Shown here piece after piece: positions 40,683-50,056 of a stretch of 58,327 bases of DNA. The stretch's first letter is position 1; each line of letters opens with the position of its first letter. Position numbers and translations under genes: made by a program. The notes below the pieces were generated by a model that ran no database searches, was not told the DNA's origin, and saw nothing but the letters and a program-made list of their open reading frames with translations. This stretch comes from an uncultured Lachnospiraceae bacterium. GTDB taxonomy: Bacteria > Bacillota > Clostridia > Lachnospirales > Lachnospiraceae. Where the stretch lies: the NCBI GenBank assembly GCA_947650005.1, contig CANSTU010000012.1, positions 1-58,327 on the forward strand, in the 5' to 3' direction.

Positions 40683-43517
40683 ATGAATTATGGCAAAAGA
40701 GGTGCAGCCAAGAAAAAAAAGGCAATGCACTCCAAATCGAAAAAATGGGGCAAACGTTTCGCCCTGACCTTTTTTAAAGCAATCCTGCTTCTGGTGGTGG
40801 CTGTGGGAATCATCGGGATCTGCGCAGGGCTGGGCGTAGCAAAGGGCATCCTTTCCTCTGCACCGGATATCTCCAACATAGACGTTTCCCCCACCGGATT
40901 TTCCACCTTTATCTACGATTCCCAGGGTAATCAGATTGCCAAACTGGATGCAGAAGGCTCCAACCGGGTTCCGGTGAGCATGGATAAAATTCCCGCCGAT
41001 CTGGCCCATGCCTTTGTGGCCATAGAGGATGAACGGTTCTATACCCATAACGGCATCGATATCATGGGCATCATCCGGGCCGGGGTCAAGGGAATTACTT
41101 CCGGCCACTTTTCCGAGGGCGCCAGCACCATCACTCAGCAGCTGATCAAGAATAACGTCCTCACCACATGGACCAGTGAAACCGATAAAAATTTTGCGGT
41201 CAAGCTGAAAAGAAAGATCCAGGAACAGTACCTTGCCATCAGGCTGGAAGAGTCCATGAGCAAGGATAAAATCTTGGAAAACTATATGAATACCATCAAC
41301 CTGGGACAGAATACCTTAGGAGTCCAGGCAGCATCCAGGCGCTATTTCGGCAAAAACGTATATGAACTGAACCTCTCCGAGTGCGCAGTCATCGCTGCCA
41401 TCACCCAAAATCCCTACCGGTATAATCCAATCACCCATCCGGAGGATAACGCGGAACGCCGGGAAAAGGTCTTAAACCATATGCTTGAGCAGGGTTATAT
41501 CTCCCAGGCAGCATACAACCAGGCCATTGCTGACGACGTCTATTCCCGCATCCAGTCCTTTAATGAAGAATCGGGCAAGGATAACGTAATCAACTCCTAT
41601 TTTGTGGACGCGGTGACAGAGGATGTGATGCGCGATCTGGAAGCGGCCGGATACAGCGAAACGCAGGCGATCTCCCTGCTCTACAGCGGCGGGCTGAAGA
41701 TCTATACCACGCAGGACCCAGTCATCCAAGCCATTGCAGACGAAGTCTGTTCCAATGAGGAAAACTATCCTGCAGGTACCTCCTGGTATTTGGACTATCA
41801 GCTCACCATCCAGGATGCGGCCGGTGAAACCAAGAACTACAGCAAGGAAATGCTGGAAGAATACATGAAGGAGCATGGCACACAGCGGCAATATCCGCTG
41901 CTCTTCCCTTCCCAGGACGAAGCCTATACCGCCATAGAAGAGTATAAAACCTCCCTTCTGGCGGGCGGCGGCAAGGTAGTGGGCGAACGGATTTCCATGA
42001 CTCCTCAGCCGCAAATCTCCATGACCATAGAGGATCAGTCCACAGGCTATGTGCTGGCCATCGTAGGCGGACGGGGCGCTAAGGAGGCAAACCGTACCCT
42101 GAACCGGGCCACTGCCACCACCCGTCAGCCGGGTTCCACCTTCAAGGTGGTATCCACCTATGCCCCAGCCCTGGACAGCGCCGGACTCACTCTCGCCGAT
42201 GTATTCGTGGACGCCCCTTATAATTACGAGAACGGCAGGCCTGTATCCAACTGGTATTCCTCCGGATACCGAGGAATCTGTTCCCTCCGGGAAGGAATCT
42301 ATGATTCCCTGAATATCATCGCGGTTAAAGCGCTCACCACCATCGGCCCGCGCACTGGATACGATTATCTGCAGCATTTCGGATTCACCACTTTAACGGA
42401 TGGAGTTGAACGAGGCGGCCAGATCTATTCCGATGTGACCCAATCCCTAGCGCTGGGCGGCATCACCTATGGCGTTACCAATCTGGAGCTGAACGCCTCC
42501 TATGCAGCCATTGCCAACAACGGAACCTACATCAGGCCCAAGCTCTATACCAAAATCGTAGACTATAACGGAAATGTGCTGATCGATAATACCGTCGGGG
42601 ATTCCTATCAGGTAATCAAGAGCAGTACCGCTTACCTGCTTACGGATGCCATGGTGGATGTGGTCACCGTGGGCACGGCCACCAGCGTCAACTTCGGCGG
42701 TATGTCCATCGCGGGTAAAACCGGCACCACCTCCGATTACAACGACGTGTGGTTTTCCGGTTTTTCTCCCTATTATACCTGTACCACCTGGGCCGGCTAT
42801 GATAACAACGCCAAGCTAAAAAAGGATAACGGAGAGCGAAACCTTGCCAAAACCCTCTGGCGGGCTGTAATGAGTAAGATCCATGAAAATCTGGAAAACC
42901 GATCCTTTGAGGTACCGGCCGACATTGTGACGGCCATGGTATGTTCCCAATCCGGAAAGCTTCCTATTTCCGGCCTATGTGACGAGACCGTGAAGACGGA
43001 ATTTTTTGCCCAGGGAACCGTTCCCACGGCGACCTGTGACGTCCATTATCAGGGCCTGATCTGCGGATATTCCGGGCTTCCGGCTGCGGACACCTGTCCC
43101 TTCGGAGCCGCGGGCACGCTCACCATGACTCCTGCGCTGGATGCAGCGCTTAGCGGAAGCCCGGCAACGACAGAGGGCTCCACAGGCCAGTGCCAACACG
43201 ATGCCCTGTTCATGGCGACTCCAGGGGCGGAAGCGGTGATTGAACAGCAGCGCCTGGAACTGGAGGCCCGGAACATGCTCGCCAACTACGACGCGCAGAT
43301 GGCCAACCTACAGGCTGCCCTTCAAAATGCGCAAAACGCCTTGCTTCTAGCCCAACAACAGGCTGCGGCAGCCATGGATCCGATTTCCTTGGCAAATGCC
43401 CAGACCGCCGCAGCTCAGGCCCAGCAGGAAATCGATAGCCTGAATAGTCAGATCGCCGCCCTGCAAAACGCCTATGCAGCTCAGCAGGCACAGGAAGCAC
43501 AGCAACCAGGACAGTAA
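40683..43517 (+). CDS. Class A penicillin-binding protein (PBP1A-type)
   Basis: 944 residues. A basic cytoplasmic start (MNYGKRGAAKKKKAMH) and one membrane helix (about 27-50) lead into a GT51 glycosyltransferase domain (about 70-245) with EDERFYTH (catalytic Glu near 115) and EGASTITQQLIKN. The transpeptidase domain has the SxxK motif in RQPGSTFK (near 485), SLN in YDSLNIIAVKA and KTG in AGKTGTTSDYND (near 678). The last 110 or so residues are a coiled-coil-like tail rich in Gln and Ala. It builds and cross-links peptidoglycan outside the membrane. The start at 40683 uses GGGAG from the leader repeat, 5 bases upstream. Confidence 0.95.
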   Translation: MNYGKRGAAKKKKAMHSKSKKWGKRFALTFFKAILLLVVAVGIIGICAGLGVAKGILSSAPDISNIDVSPTGFSTFIYDSQGNQIAKLDAEGSNRVPVSMDKIPADLAHAFVAIEDERFYTHNGIDIMGIIRAGVKGITSGHFSEGASTITQQLIKNNVLTTWTSETDKNFAVKLKRKIQEQYLAIRLEESMSKDKILENYMNTINLGQNTLGVQAASRRYFGKNVYELNLSECAVIAAITQNPYRYNPITHPEDNAERREKVLNHMLEQGYISQAAYNQAIADDVYSRIQSFNEESGKDNVINSYFVDAVTEDVMRDLEAAGYSETQAISLLYSGGLKIYTTQDPVIQAIADEVCSNEENYPAGTSWYLDYQLTIQDAAGETKNYSKEMLEEYMKEHGTQRQYPLLFPSQDEAYTAIEEYKTSLLAGGGKVVGERISMTPQPQISMTIEDQSTGYVLAIVGGRGAKEANRTLNRATATTRQPGSTFKVVSTYAPALDSAGLTLADVFVDAPYNYENGRPVSNWYSSGYRGICSLREGIYDSLNIIAVKALTTIGPRTGYDYLQHFGFTTLTDGVERGGQIYSDVTQSLALGGITYGVTNLELNASYAAIANNGTYIRPKLYTKIVDYNGNVLIDNTVGDSYQVIKSSTAYLLTDAMVDVVTVGTATSVNFGGMSIAGKTGTTSDYNDVWFSGFSPYYTCTTWAGYDNNAKLKKDNGERNLAKTLWRAVMSKIHENLENRSFEVPADIVTAMVCSQSGKLPISGLCDETVKTEFFAQGTVPTATCDVHYQGLICGYSGLPAADTCPFGAAGTLTMTPALDAALSGSPATTEGSTGQCQHDALFMATPGAEAVIEQQRLELEARNMLANYDAQMANLQAALQNAQNALLLAQQQAAAAMDPISLANAQTAAAQAQQEIDSLNSQIAALQNAYAAQQAQEAQQPGQ

Positions 43518-43570
43518 CCTTTTTTCACAGATAAATAGATACAGCAAAACATGCGCCCCCGGCGCACCGG

Positions 43571-43608
43571 AAAACCGCGGACAGCCCTTTCGGCCCTTCC
43601 GCGGTTTT
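43571..43608 (+). terminator. Terminator after the PBP gene
   Basis: AAAACCGCGG (43571-43580) pairs with CCGCGGTTTT (43599-43608). The hairpin has T and A runs on both sides, so it may act in both directions. It lies 54 bases after the PBP stop. Confidence 0.7.
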
Positions 43609-43610
43609 GC

Positions 43611-43724
43611 CTATCCAATCCTATTCTCACTCTTCTCCACACCCCAGCCTTTTGGGATAAAATAATCGGCAGCCGCTTCTGCCATCAGGCAGTCATCCTC
43701 CACGATCAGTAATCTTCGTTCCAT
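43611..43724 (-). pseudogene. Remnant of a response regulator, N-terminal 37 residues only
   Basis: The frame starts MERRLLIVEDDCLMAEAAAD, a typical receiver beginning with the acidic DD pair, continues for 17 more residues and then stops. An AGGGA ribosome site lies 7 bases before the ATG. The rest of the receiver and any output domain are gone, and the frame ends next to the PBP terminator. It is best read as a decayed gene end. A short expressed peptide is possible but unsupported. Confidence 0.65.
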
Positions 43725-43895
43725 TTGTATATCCCTGCGATACTACCGCCGATCAGTAGTTAGAAGCGCAACGCCAAATTCGCCCCTCGTCCCTTCGATG
43801 CAAGTATGATAATGCCAATATGTCCTTTTTGTATCCAAAAAGAGGACTGATTTTCATACATATTTAGAGAACATATGAATATTTGGAAATACTTA

Positions 43896-43924
43896 TTGAC
43901 AGGCTATTTGGACTATGCTATACT
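43896..43924 (+). promoter_or_regulatory. Strong sigma-A promoter of tRNA-Thr
   Basis: Perfect TTGACA (43896-43901), a 17-base spacer and TATACT (43919-43924), 30 bases before the tRNA. Confidence 0.85.
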
Positions 43925-43954
43925 AATCATCGTTGACAGTGAAAACAGTCAAGT

Positions 43955-44027
43955 GCTGCTGTGGCTCAGTCGGTAGAGCGTCGCATTGGTAGTGCGGAGG
44001 TCACGGGTCCGATTCCCGTCAGCAGCT
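43955..44027 (+). tRNA. tRNA-Thr (anticodon GGT)
   Basis: 73 bases folding as a full cloverleaf: acceptor GCTGCTG with CAGCAGC, D arm GCTC/GAGC, anticodon stem TCGCA/TGCGG with loop TTGGTAG, and T arm ACGGG/CCCGT. Positions 34-36 are GGT, which reads ACC and ACU. The discriminator is T and CCA is not encoded. It has its own promoter and terminator. Confidence 0.95.
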
Positions 44028-44033
44028 TTAAAA

Positions 44034-44058
44034 AACCTTGAGGAATCAAGGTTTTTTT
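44034..44058 (+). terminator. Terminator of tRNA-Thr
   Basis: AACCTTGA (44034-44041) pairs with TCAAGGTT (44046-44053), followed by five or more T. It lies directly after the tRNA. Confidence 0.9.
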
Positions 44059-44080
44059 ATATTTATAAAGAAAGTGACAA

Positions 44081-44774
44081 TTGATTGAAGAAGCTCCGGA
44101 AGTACCTATTAGGTATTTTGCCGAGCATTATAATGATTTGCCGGAGGTGCTATGTTTATGTAAGGGAAATATGATTGGGTGGCACATGTCGGAAAAATAT
44201 TTTGAGCGTGTGTATAAGAATACCTGGTTTACCTACCTCTATGAAGAAGAGCAATACCGTAATAAGTACGCAAAAACAGCGGCAGGGGACGATCCAAATG
44301 CGGATCAAGACGGAATTGCTTCCCTAGTCAGCGAAAGCCAGTTTATCGAGAAGAATACTTCCTGGTATATAGAGTCGCCCAGCCATCCCCATAAATATTT
44401 TGATAAATCAGATGATTTATTGCTGTTTATTTATCATAATCCAGTTTTTACCGCGATACTGCCTTTTTTCGCCGGGAGCATGCTACATTGTACGTCGAGA
44501 GCAAATTCTAAAGCATACGCCGCAATTCTATCTGAATATGAATAAATTGATGGATTATGGAATGAATCCCAGTTTTCCTGCGGAGGCGCATACGGTCGAG
44601 AGGCTTCTGCCCACCATCTTTGAGGCAGCCTATGTGGAAAATCAATGGATGAATGACAGGCAGGCCCTTGATCGGAAATTGGAAGAGAGAATTGAGATAA
44701 TCACGACGAAGGATGCGTGGAGAAATAAGAGGTTCAAACGTCTGAGACTTCTGTTGGGAGAAAAGCCGGCATAA
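44081..44774 (+). pseudogene. Truncated, frameshifted gene (possible glycosyltransferase-associated family)
   Basis: The first frame (44081-44545) reads PEVPIRYFAEHYNDLPEVLC, ...CKGNMIGWHMSEKYFERVYK..., then goes out of phase at a run of six T (44464-44469). The protein continues sensibly in another frame: FSPGACYIVRREQILKHTPQ... to LLLGEKPA at 44774. A one-base length change in the T run explains this. The N-terminus is missing too, with an in-frame stop just before 44081 and no ribosome site. The sequence resembles an uncharacterised family (DUF3431-like) seen near polysaccharide genes; that assignment is tentative. The break could be a sequencing error, but the lost 5' end could not. Confidence 0.7.
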
Positions 44775-45092
44775 AAATCCAAGTAAAAAACGGAAGAGCC
44801 CTTTTTACGAAATGTCCAGCATGGCCGGAGCCCAAAAAGCGCATCGGCCCATACGCCAATCGGCCTTCTTCATGATTTCTTTGAAATAGGTTCACAATTT
44901 CTTCAATTCTTTCACATAATCAGGCCATAATTATCGTATAGACTTTAATTATAGAAGAGTTGAATACCTTTTTCATAATAAATACTCTTTTTCATAACTT
45001 AAGCCAGTATCCACAGCGGATACTGGCTTCCTCCTTTTTAGCAAGGGCCTGCCGGGGAAGTTCTCCCGGCAGGCCCTTTTCTTTAAATTCCC
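44775..45092. other. Intergenic region with two inverted repeats
   Basis: Mostly AT-rich and without coding features that I trust. AAGCCAGTATCC (45001-45012) pairs with GGATACTGGCTT (45018-45029), followed by CCTCCTTTTTA. A second, stronger hairpin lies at 45043-45078. Nothing else is recognised. Confidence 0.5.
45043..45084 (+). terminator. Strong hairpin terminator between pseudogene and GH20 gene
   Basis: A perfect 14-base stem, AAGGGCCTGCCGGG / CCCGGCAGGCCCTT, with an 8-base loop, followed by TTCTTT on the plus strand. Also lies 14 bases past the GH20 stop on the minus strand, so it may end that transcript despite a poor T run there. Confidence 0.65.
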
Positions 45093-46958
45093 TTATTTTT
45101 CCGCATCCGTCCCACGTCTCAGATAGTCCGCATACCACAGAATCATTGCCTGCAGCCGGGGAAGCTCCGACTCACGGCTTACTCTGCGATAGATTTCTTT
45201 ATAATGATACAGCCACTTCTCCAGGCTTTCCGCCAGAAGATGTCTATCGGGAAGGGTCGGAAAATCCATCCCATATTCCTGGGCATAGACCACTCTTCCC
45301 ACCTGGTTCATCAGACGGATTCCGTCTGCTCCCACCAGGCAGGATTTCATCACCTTTTTATCTCCGTGCAGGCGGGGAAGGATGGTGTACAGCCTCCTGG
45401 TCATCTGCGCCAGCTTTTCATCGGCTTCCTGCGCCCTTTCCATACCTGTTCTGCCTTCTTCCACATAGGTACGATTCTCTTCCTGGAACTCGGCTATGGT
45501 ATGCAGCTCCATGAAGCGCACGGCCCTGGCCCAGTCGAAGCAGCAACCTTCCTCTGCCTCCGCCAGCACGCCGACCACGCTCTCCGTATCGTCCCGGAAT
45601 TCGATCCTGGAAATCTGCCTGTTGATTTCTTCAAAATCCGGGATTTCCTTATTCCAGGAAAAAGCCGCCCCATAGATCATTCCAACGCTGCCCAGCTCCG
45701 GTTGGTTCACATGCAGAAAATCGCCCCAGTCCGTATTCAGCACGCCTATGGAACCGTATTTATCCGCATAACTGCACATCCGACGTATATTCTCATAGGA
45801 AGAAGAAATGGGATAGAGAAAATGGTTCCAGCCGCCCGCGCCCGGACAGGAATACTGTACTGCTCCCGCATCATGAAGCCATTTGGACTCGTCTTCCCTC
45901 TGATTTGGAGCATATCCCCAATTCAGGCAGACGGTTTCCGGAGGAAGTTCCTTCACCAATTCCGGGAAACCGCAGATGATATCGCCCCAGAACATAGGCC
46001 TTCTGCCCTTTTCCACCACGAACTCACAAAGCTCCTTTATATAATCGATATAAATCCGATCCACACCCTTCTCGTCCGCAGCGGCTTTGCTTCTGCCCTT
46101 GCCCAGGTCAAAGGTTTCGTCGGCACAGATGTTAAACTGCTTAGACGTGAAAAGCGGCATGAATTCCCCGATCATCTTTTTCACCAGAGCGATCCCGTCC
46201 GGGTTGGTCACGTCGATGGTATGGTGGGACATCCGCCCCATCAGGGATACGGGCAGCTGATCTGCATCGGGTATCTCGCACAGGTGCGCATAGCTGGGAG
46301 AAGAGAGCAGCTTATACAGATGGCCGAAGCTGGAAAGGGAGGGCACCAACTCCACTCCCCTCTGCGCACAGTAATCATCCAGTTCCAGGATATCCTGCGC
46401 ACAGAGCGGCGTATCGTCCCTCCATAGCTCGCTCAGATCCCGAAATAGATAGGTATGTTCCACATAGAGTTGAAGCTGGTTCAGCTTATAATAGGCCATT
46501 TTGTCCACCAGTTCCTTTAAGAAGGACATTTTGGGAATCCTTCCCCTGGTGATATCGTGGTAAAATCCCCTGTTGGGAATATCCGGCCTATCCGAGATCG
46601 TTAAAGCCGGAAGGATTGGCCCGCACTGCGCCACGATCTGCAGCAGTGTCTGGAGGCCATGCCAGATCCCGGCTCCCCCTCCCATAATCGTCACGTTATC
46701 CCCCTCGATTTTCAGGCTGTAGCCTTCCTCTTCTTCCGCCAGAGTACGCTTTAGGAACACATCACCCGGCCGGCCTTCTCCCCTGGCCAGCATCGGTGCA
46801 AACCCCAGTTCCTTTTCCAGCGCCTGGAGCGCCAGGGCAGCCTGCCGGGTCAGCTTTTCCCCGCAGTCCGGATCCAATACAAAGTAACTTTCATAGGTGA
46901 GACGGAAGTTTCCTTCCCCGTACGCGATCGTCTGTGGTTTCGGTATCAGATACATCAT
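45093..46958 (-). CDS. Family 20 glycoside hydrolase (beta-N-acetylhexosaminidase-like)
   Basis: About 621 residues, no signal peptide, so cytosolic. An N-terminal GH20b-like domain (LIPKPQTIAYGEGNF...) leads into a TIM-barrel start, RGFYHDITRGRIP. The neighbouring catalytic Asp-Glu pair sits in NICADETFDLGKG. The C-terminal 170 residues are helical. The enzyme should remove terminal N-acetylhexosamines from short internalised glycans. ATG at 46958 has AGGAGG 5 bases before it. It follows the PHP gene by 26 bases and is the last of a three-gene set. Confidence 0.88.
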   Translation of the reverse strand: MMYLIPKPQTIAYGEGNFRLTYESYFVLDPDCGEKLTRQAALALQALEKELGFAPMLARGEGRPGDVFLKRTLAEEEEGYSLKIEGDNVTIMGGGAGIWHGLQTLLQIVAQCGPILPALTISDRPDIPNRGFYHDITRGRIPKMSFLKELVDKMAYYKLNQLQLYVEHTYLFRDLSELWRDDTPLCAQDILELDDYCAQRGVELVPSLSSFGHLYKLLSSPSYAHLCEIPDADQLPVSLMGRMSHHTIDVTNPDGIALVKKMIGEFMPLFTSKQFNICADETFDLGKGRSKAAADEKGVDRIYIDYIKELCEFVVEKGRRPMFWGDIICGFPELVKELPPETVCLNWGYAPNQREDESKWLHDAGAVQYSCPGAGGWNHFLYPISSSYENIRRMCSYADKYGSIGVLNTDWGDFLHVNQPELGSVGMIYGAAFSWNKEIPDFEEINRQISRIEFRDDTESVVGVLAEAEEGCCFDWARAVRFMELHTIAEFQEENRTYVEEGRTGMERAQEADEKLAQMTRRLYTILPRLHGDKKVMKSCLVGADGIRLMNQVGRVVYAQEYGMDFPTLPDRHLLAESLEKWLYHYKEIYRRVSRESELPRLQAMILWYADYLRRGTDAEK

Positions 46959-46984
46959 CCCATCCTCCTTTTCTTTTTTATGAT

Positions 46985-47974
46985 CTATCCTTCGGCCAGA
47001 TTCGCCGCCAGGATATCGTCCATCCAAAAGCTGTTCGTCCCCGCATGGAATCCCTTCGGATCGCGGATATCAATGCGGATATATCCCTCGTGCCCTGTGA
47101 GGGTGAATTCCGCCTCCGTTATGGTTTCTCCAGGAGCCGCCACCTTTTTGTAGCAGTTCCTTCCCTCCTGAATGACGTAAATTTTTTCCACGGGTGAGGT
47201 CTTTACCCGCAGCTTGTTCCCGTGGATATAGGCCTCCTGAATCTGAGGCCCACAGGAAAAATAGAATTCTCCCCGTTCCAGCGCGCCCATGACCTCTTTG
47301 TAGGTAAGGCTCTTTGCCTTGATCATCACAAAGCCTCCGAAGGAATCGCACAGCAGGGAATCAAAGGGCTCATGGTTGTGGTTGTCATCCGTCGCCACCG
47401 TATATAGACGCTGTCCTGACCGGAGCATTTCGTCATATACCTGGGGCGTATAACCGTATAGTCCGTCACGTTCACAGCCGTTATTATAGATTTCCATGGC
47501 CCACAGTCCCCGCAGGCCGCTATAATCCTGATGGGTCTGCATGGACCAGTAAGCATGGTTATAACAGACTAGAAAGCCTTCTTCTCTCATGCTTCGGATG
47601 TATCCATTGATATAGTCCAAATCCTCGTAACGGCGTTGGGGCAGCTTGGGCGCCGCTTCCTGGCTTCTCTTCTCCGGATGCCTGTCATACAGGTTCAGGT
47701 GGTAAACCTTCAACGTAGGCCAGTCCGCTTCACGGGCCGGATACTGTTCAATCTCCGTTTCATAGGCCGCCAAGGCAAGAAAGCCTTCATCGTCCAGTTC
47801 CCTGTGCCAGGCATAGTGGTCATGATCCGTAAACGCCACGATGGAATACCCCCTTTTGCAATATTCCTCCTTGATCTGCTCGGGCGTTAAGCTCCCGTCG
47901 GAAAGCACCGTATGGCAGTGCAGGTTTGCTTTGTAAAATTGTCCATCCTTAGGCAGTAAATAAAAATCTCTCAT
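46985..47974 (-). CDS. PHP-domain (CehA/McbA-like) metallohydrolase
   Basis: 329 residues. The PHP metal motifs NLHCHTVLSDG and AFTDHDHY lie near the start, with NHAYW and TDDNHNHEP further on. The C-terminal 80 residues are beta-rich (VEKIYVIQEGRNCYKK...). Related proteins hydrolyse phosphate esters. The cytosolic substrate is unknown; its place between a hexosaminidase and a nucleotidyltransferase hints at glycan or sugar-phosphate metabolism. GAGG precedes the ATG. Confidence 0.85.
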   Translation of the reverse strand: MRDFYLLPKDGQFYKANLHCHTVLSDGSLTPEQIKEEYCKRGYSIVAFTDHDHYAWHRELDDEGFLALAAYETEIEQYPAREADWPTLKVYHLNLYDRHPEKRSQEAAPKLPQRRYEDLDYINGYIRSMREEGFLVCYNHAYWSMQTHQDYSGLRGLWAMEIYNNGCERDGLYGYTPQVYDEMLRSGQRLYTVATDDNHNHEPFDSLLCDSFGGFVMIKAKSLTYKEVMGALERGEFYFSCGPQIQEAYIHGNKLRVKTSPVEKIYVIQEGRNCYKKVAAPGETITEAEFTLTGHEGYIRIDIRDPKGFHAGTNSFWMDDILAANLAEG

Positions 47975-48007
47975 TGCTATGTACCTCTTCCTTTCTTTTC
48001 TTCTCCG

Positions 48008-48796
48008 TCACCACTCTGCAATCAGAGGTCTCGGATACAGCCACCATTGTTCAAAGTCCATGGCGTACCTGGAACAAAAAATGCTCGGATCCGTAGGATG
48101 CTCCCAGGAGCTCCACGCATGATAGGACGCCATGATCGCATCAGCCAGTCCGTCTTCCAGCGTATCCGCAAAATTCCGGCACAGCTCCACGATCCCCTCC
48201 GGTTTATCCTCTATCCCCATAACCGTCTTCTCCAGACGCCGGTTGCAGGGGAAAAGAACCCGTTTTTCCTGCAGGATCAGGCGGTAGATACAGTATATCA
48301 TCTCGCTGGCCACGCGGATCTTCATATATCCTTCCGGGCGGCAACATTTCCAGAAATAACCGTAATTGAGCTGCAGGTCGCAGTAAAAAGACATAAGCTT
48401 TTCTTCCCGTTCTTCCTCCTGGAACACAGGGATGGCTGCAACCAGGCTTTCTATCTCCGGATCCCTGGTAAAGAGCACCCGGGATTTGACGAAGGAATTC
48501 CTGGTGGGCTCGCTGGCCTTTTGGGCCGCCTTGCGAAGGAAGTCTTTGGTCATGTATTTGATGTCAAAATACCCTCCTTCATAGGTACAATGGCCCGGAA
48601 TCACCTCCGCTGTACGGTTTTCTTCCAGCAGGCCTTCATAGTAGGCATCCGTCACGATCGCCATGCCGTCCAGGTCGGAATCCGGCCGCTCCATTCCTTT
48701 GGCCACAGACCCACCAAATACCAGCGCAATCACTTCTTCCCTCTCCCGGAACATCTTTTCCATAATCCGCAACGATTCCTCATGGTGCTGGTACAT
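48008..48796 (-). CDS. Nucleotidyltransferase-fold protein
   Basis: 262 residues. Near the N-terminus the polymerase-beta-like motif GGSVAKGMERPDSDLDG (about 29-45) provides the GS and DxD metal residues. The remainder is helical (YRLILQEKRVLFPCNRRLEK). It resembles kanamycin-nucleotidyltransferase-like proteins in layout. Function unknown; it could modify a small molecule or RNA. It is first in the set with the PHP and GH20 genes (33- and 26-base gaps), with GGAGG-rich sequence before its ATG. Confidence 0.82.
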   Translation of the reverse strand: MYQHHEESLRIMEKMFREREEVIALVFGGSVAKGMERPDSDLDGMAIVTDAYYEGLLEENRTAEVIPGHCTYEGGYFDIKYMTKDFLRKAAQKASEPTRNSFVKSRVLFTRDPEIESLVAAIPVFQEEEREEKLMSFYCDLQLNYGYFWKCCRPEGYMKIRVASEMIYCIYRLILQEKRVLFPCNRRLEKTVMGIEDKPEGIVELCRNFADTLEDGLADAIMASYHAWSSWEHPTDPSIFCSRYAMDFEQWWLYPRPLIAEW

Positions 48797-48943
48797 TTCT
48801 TTCCCCTCCTTTCTTCCCCTTTATACAGTAAAAGGGGGCTTCTATTCCTCTTCTTCCCCGCCATCTGTCAAGTATTCTTCCGCAAAGTCATTCAGGAATT
48901 CTTTTCTAAGTACCGTTATTTTTCTTTTTTCATCGCTTTTTCC

Positions 48944-50017
48944 TCAGCTTTCATTTATTTGGACCAGCTTGGCCGCTTGGTCAGCCGCTGTCAGGCTGTC
49001 CAGGAGTTCGTCGATATCTCCGTTCATGATATCGTCGATACGGTATAAGGTCAGCTTGATCCTGTGATCCGTCACACGGCCTTGAGGGAAATTGTAGGTT
49101 CTGATTTTTTCCGACCGATCCCCCGTCCCAATCTGGCTGCGGCGCAGCTGCGCTTCCGCATCATGGGCCTTCTGCTGCTCCATATCGTACAGTTTGGCGC
49201 GCAGGAGGGCATAAGCCTTGGCCTTATTCTGCAGCTGGGACTTCTCAGTCTGGCTGTATACTACAATTCCCGTGGGGTAATGGGTTAAACGCACTGCGGA
49301 GTCCGTGGTATTGACGCACTGGCCGCCGTTTCCCGAAGCGCGCATCACGTCGATACGCACGTCCTTTTCGTCGATGACCACATCCACATCCTCCGCCTCC
49401 GGCATCACGGCCACGGTGATGGTGGAGGTGTGGATCCTGCCTCCGGATTCCGTTTCGGGCACGCGCTGTACGCGATGCACGCCGCTCTCATATTTCAGGC
49501 GGGAATAGGCGCCCTTTCCGTTGATCATGAAACTGACCTCCTTCATACCGCCGATCCCAATTTCATCCGCCCCCACGGTTTCTACCTTCCAGCGGCGCCC
49601 TTCCGCATATTTCACATATAGACGATACATTTCCGCGGCAAAAAGGGCTGCCTCATCCCCGCCCGCGCCCGCACGGATCTCCACGACCACGCTCTTCTCA
49701 TCGTTAGGATCCTTGGGAAGGAGCAATATCTTCAATTTTTCTTCCAATTCCCCGATCCGCTGCTTCGCCCCTGCGTGTTCTTCTTTCAGAAGTTCCCGCA
49801 TCTCCTCGTCCTTCTCTTCCTCCAGCATGGACAGGCTGTCCAATTCATCCTGTTTTGCCTTCTTATATTCCCGATAGGACTCCACAAGGGGCGTTAAATC
49901 ACTCTGTTCCTTCATCAAGGCCCGGAACCGCTCTTGGTCCGCCGTCACCGAAGGTTCATTCAGTTCGTTCATGATCTCCTCATAACGCCGGAGCAGATCC
50001 TCCAGTCTGTCAAACAT
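48944..50017 (-). CDS. prfA: Peptide chain release factor 1
   Basis: 357 residues. The peptidyl-hydrolase motif GNGGQ lies near residue 230, and [14 protein letters not shown] contains the PxT tripeptide that reads UAA/UAG, which marks RF1 rather than RF2. It releases finished peptides from the ribosome. The ribosome site is GGAATGAGAGGA, the same motif as in the leader repeats, though no hairpin precedes it. prmC, whose product methylates the GGQ glutamine, lies directly upstream. Confidence 0.96.
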   Translation of the reverse strand: MFDRLEDLLRRYEEIMNELNEPSVTADQERFRALMKEQSDLTPLVESYREYKKAKQDELDSLSMLEEEKDEEMRELLKEEHAGAKQRIGELEEKLKILLLPKDPNDEKSVVVEIRAGAGGDEAALFAAEMYRLYVKYAEGRRWKVETVGADEIGIGGMKEVSFMINGKGAYSRLKYESGVHRVQRVPETESGGRIHTSTITVAVMPEAEDVDVVIDEKDVRIDVMRASGNGGQCVNTTDSAVRLTHYPTGIVVYSQTEKSQLQNKAKAYALLRAKLYDMEQQKAHDAEAQLRRSQIGTGDRSEKIRTYNFPQGRVTDHRIKLTLYRIDDIMNGDIDELLDSLTAADQAAKLVQINES

Positions 50018-50056
50018 ATCCTCTCATTCCTTTCTCATCCGGCTGTTCACACCTAT

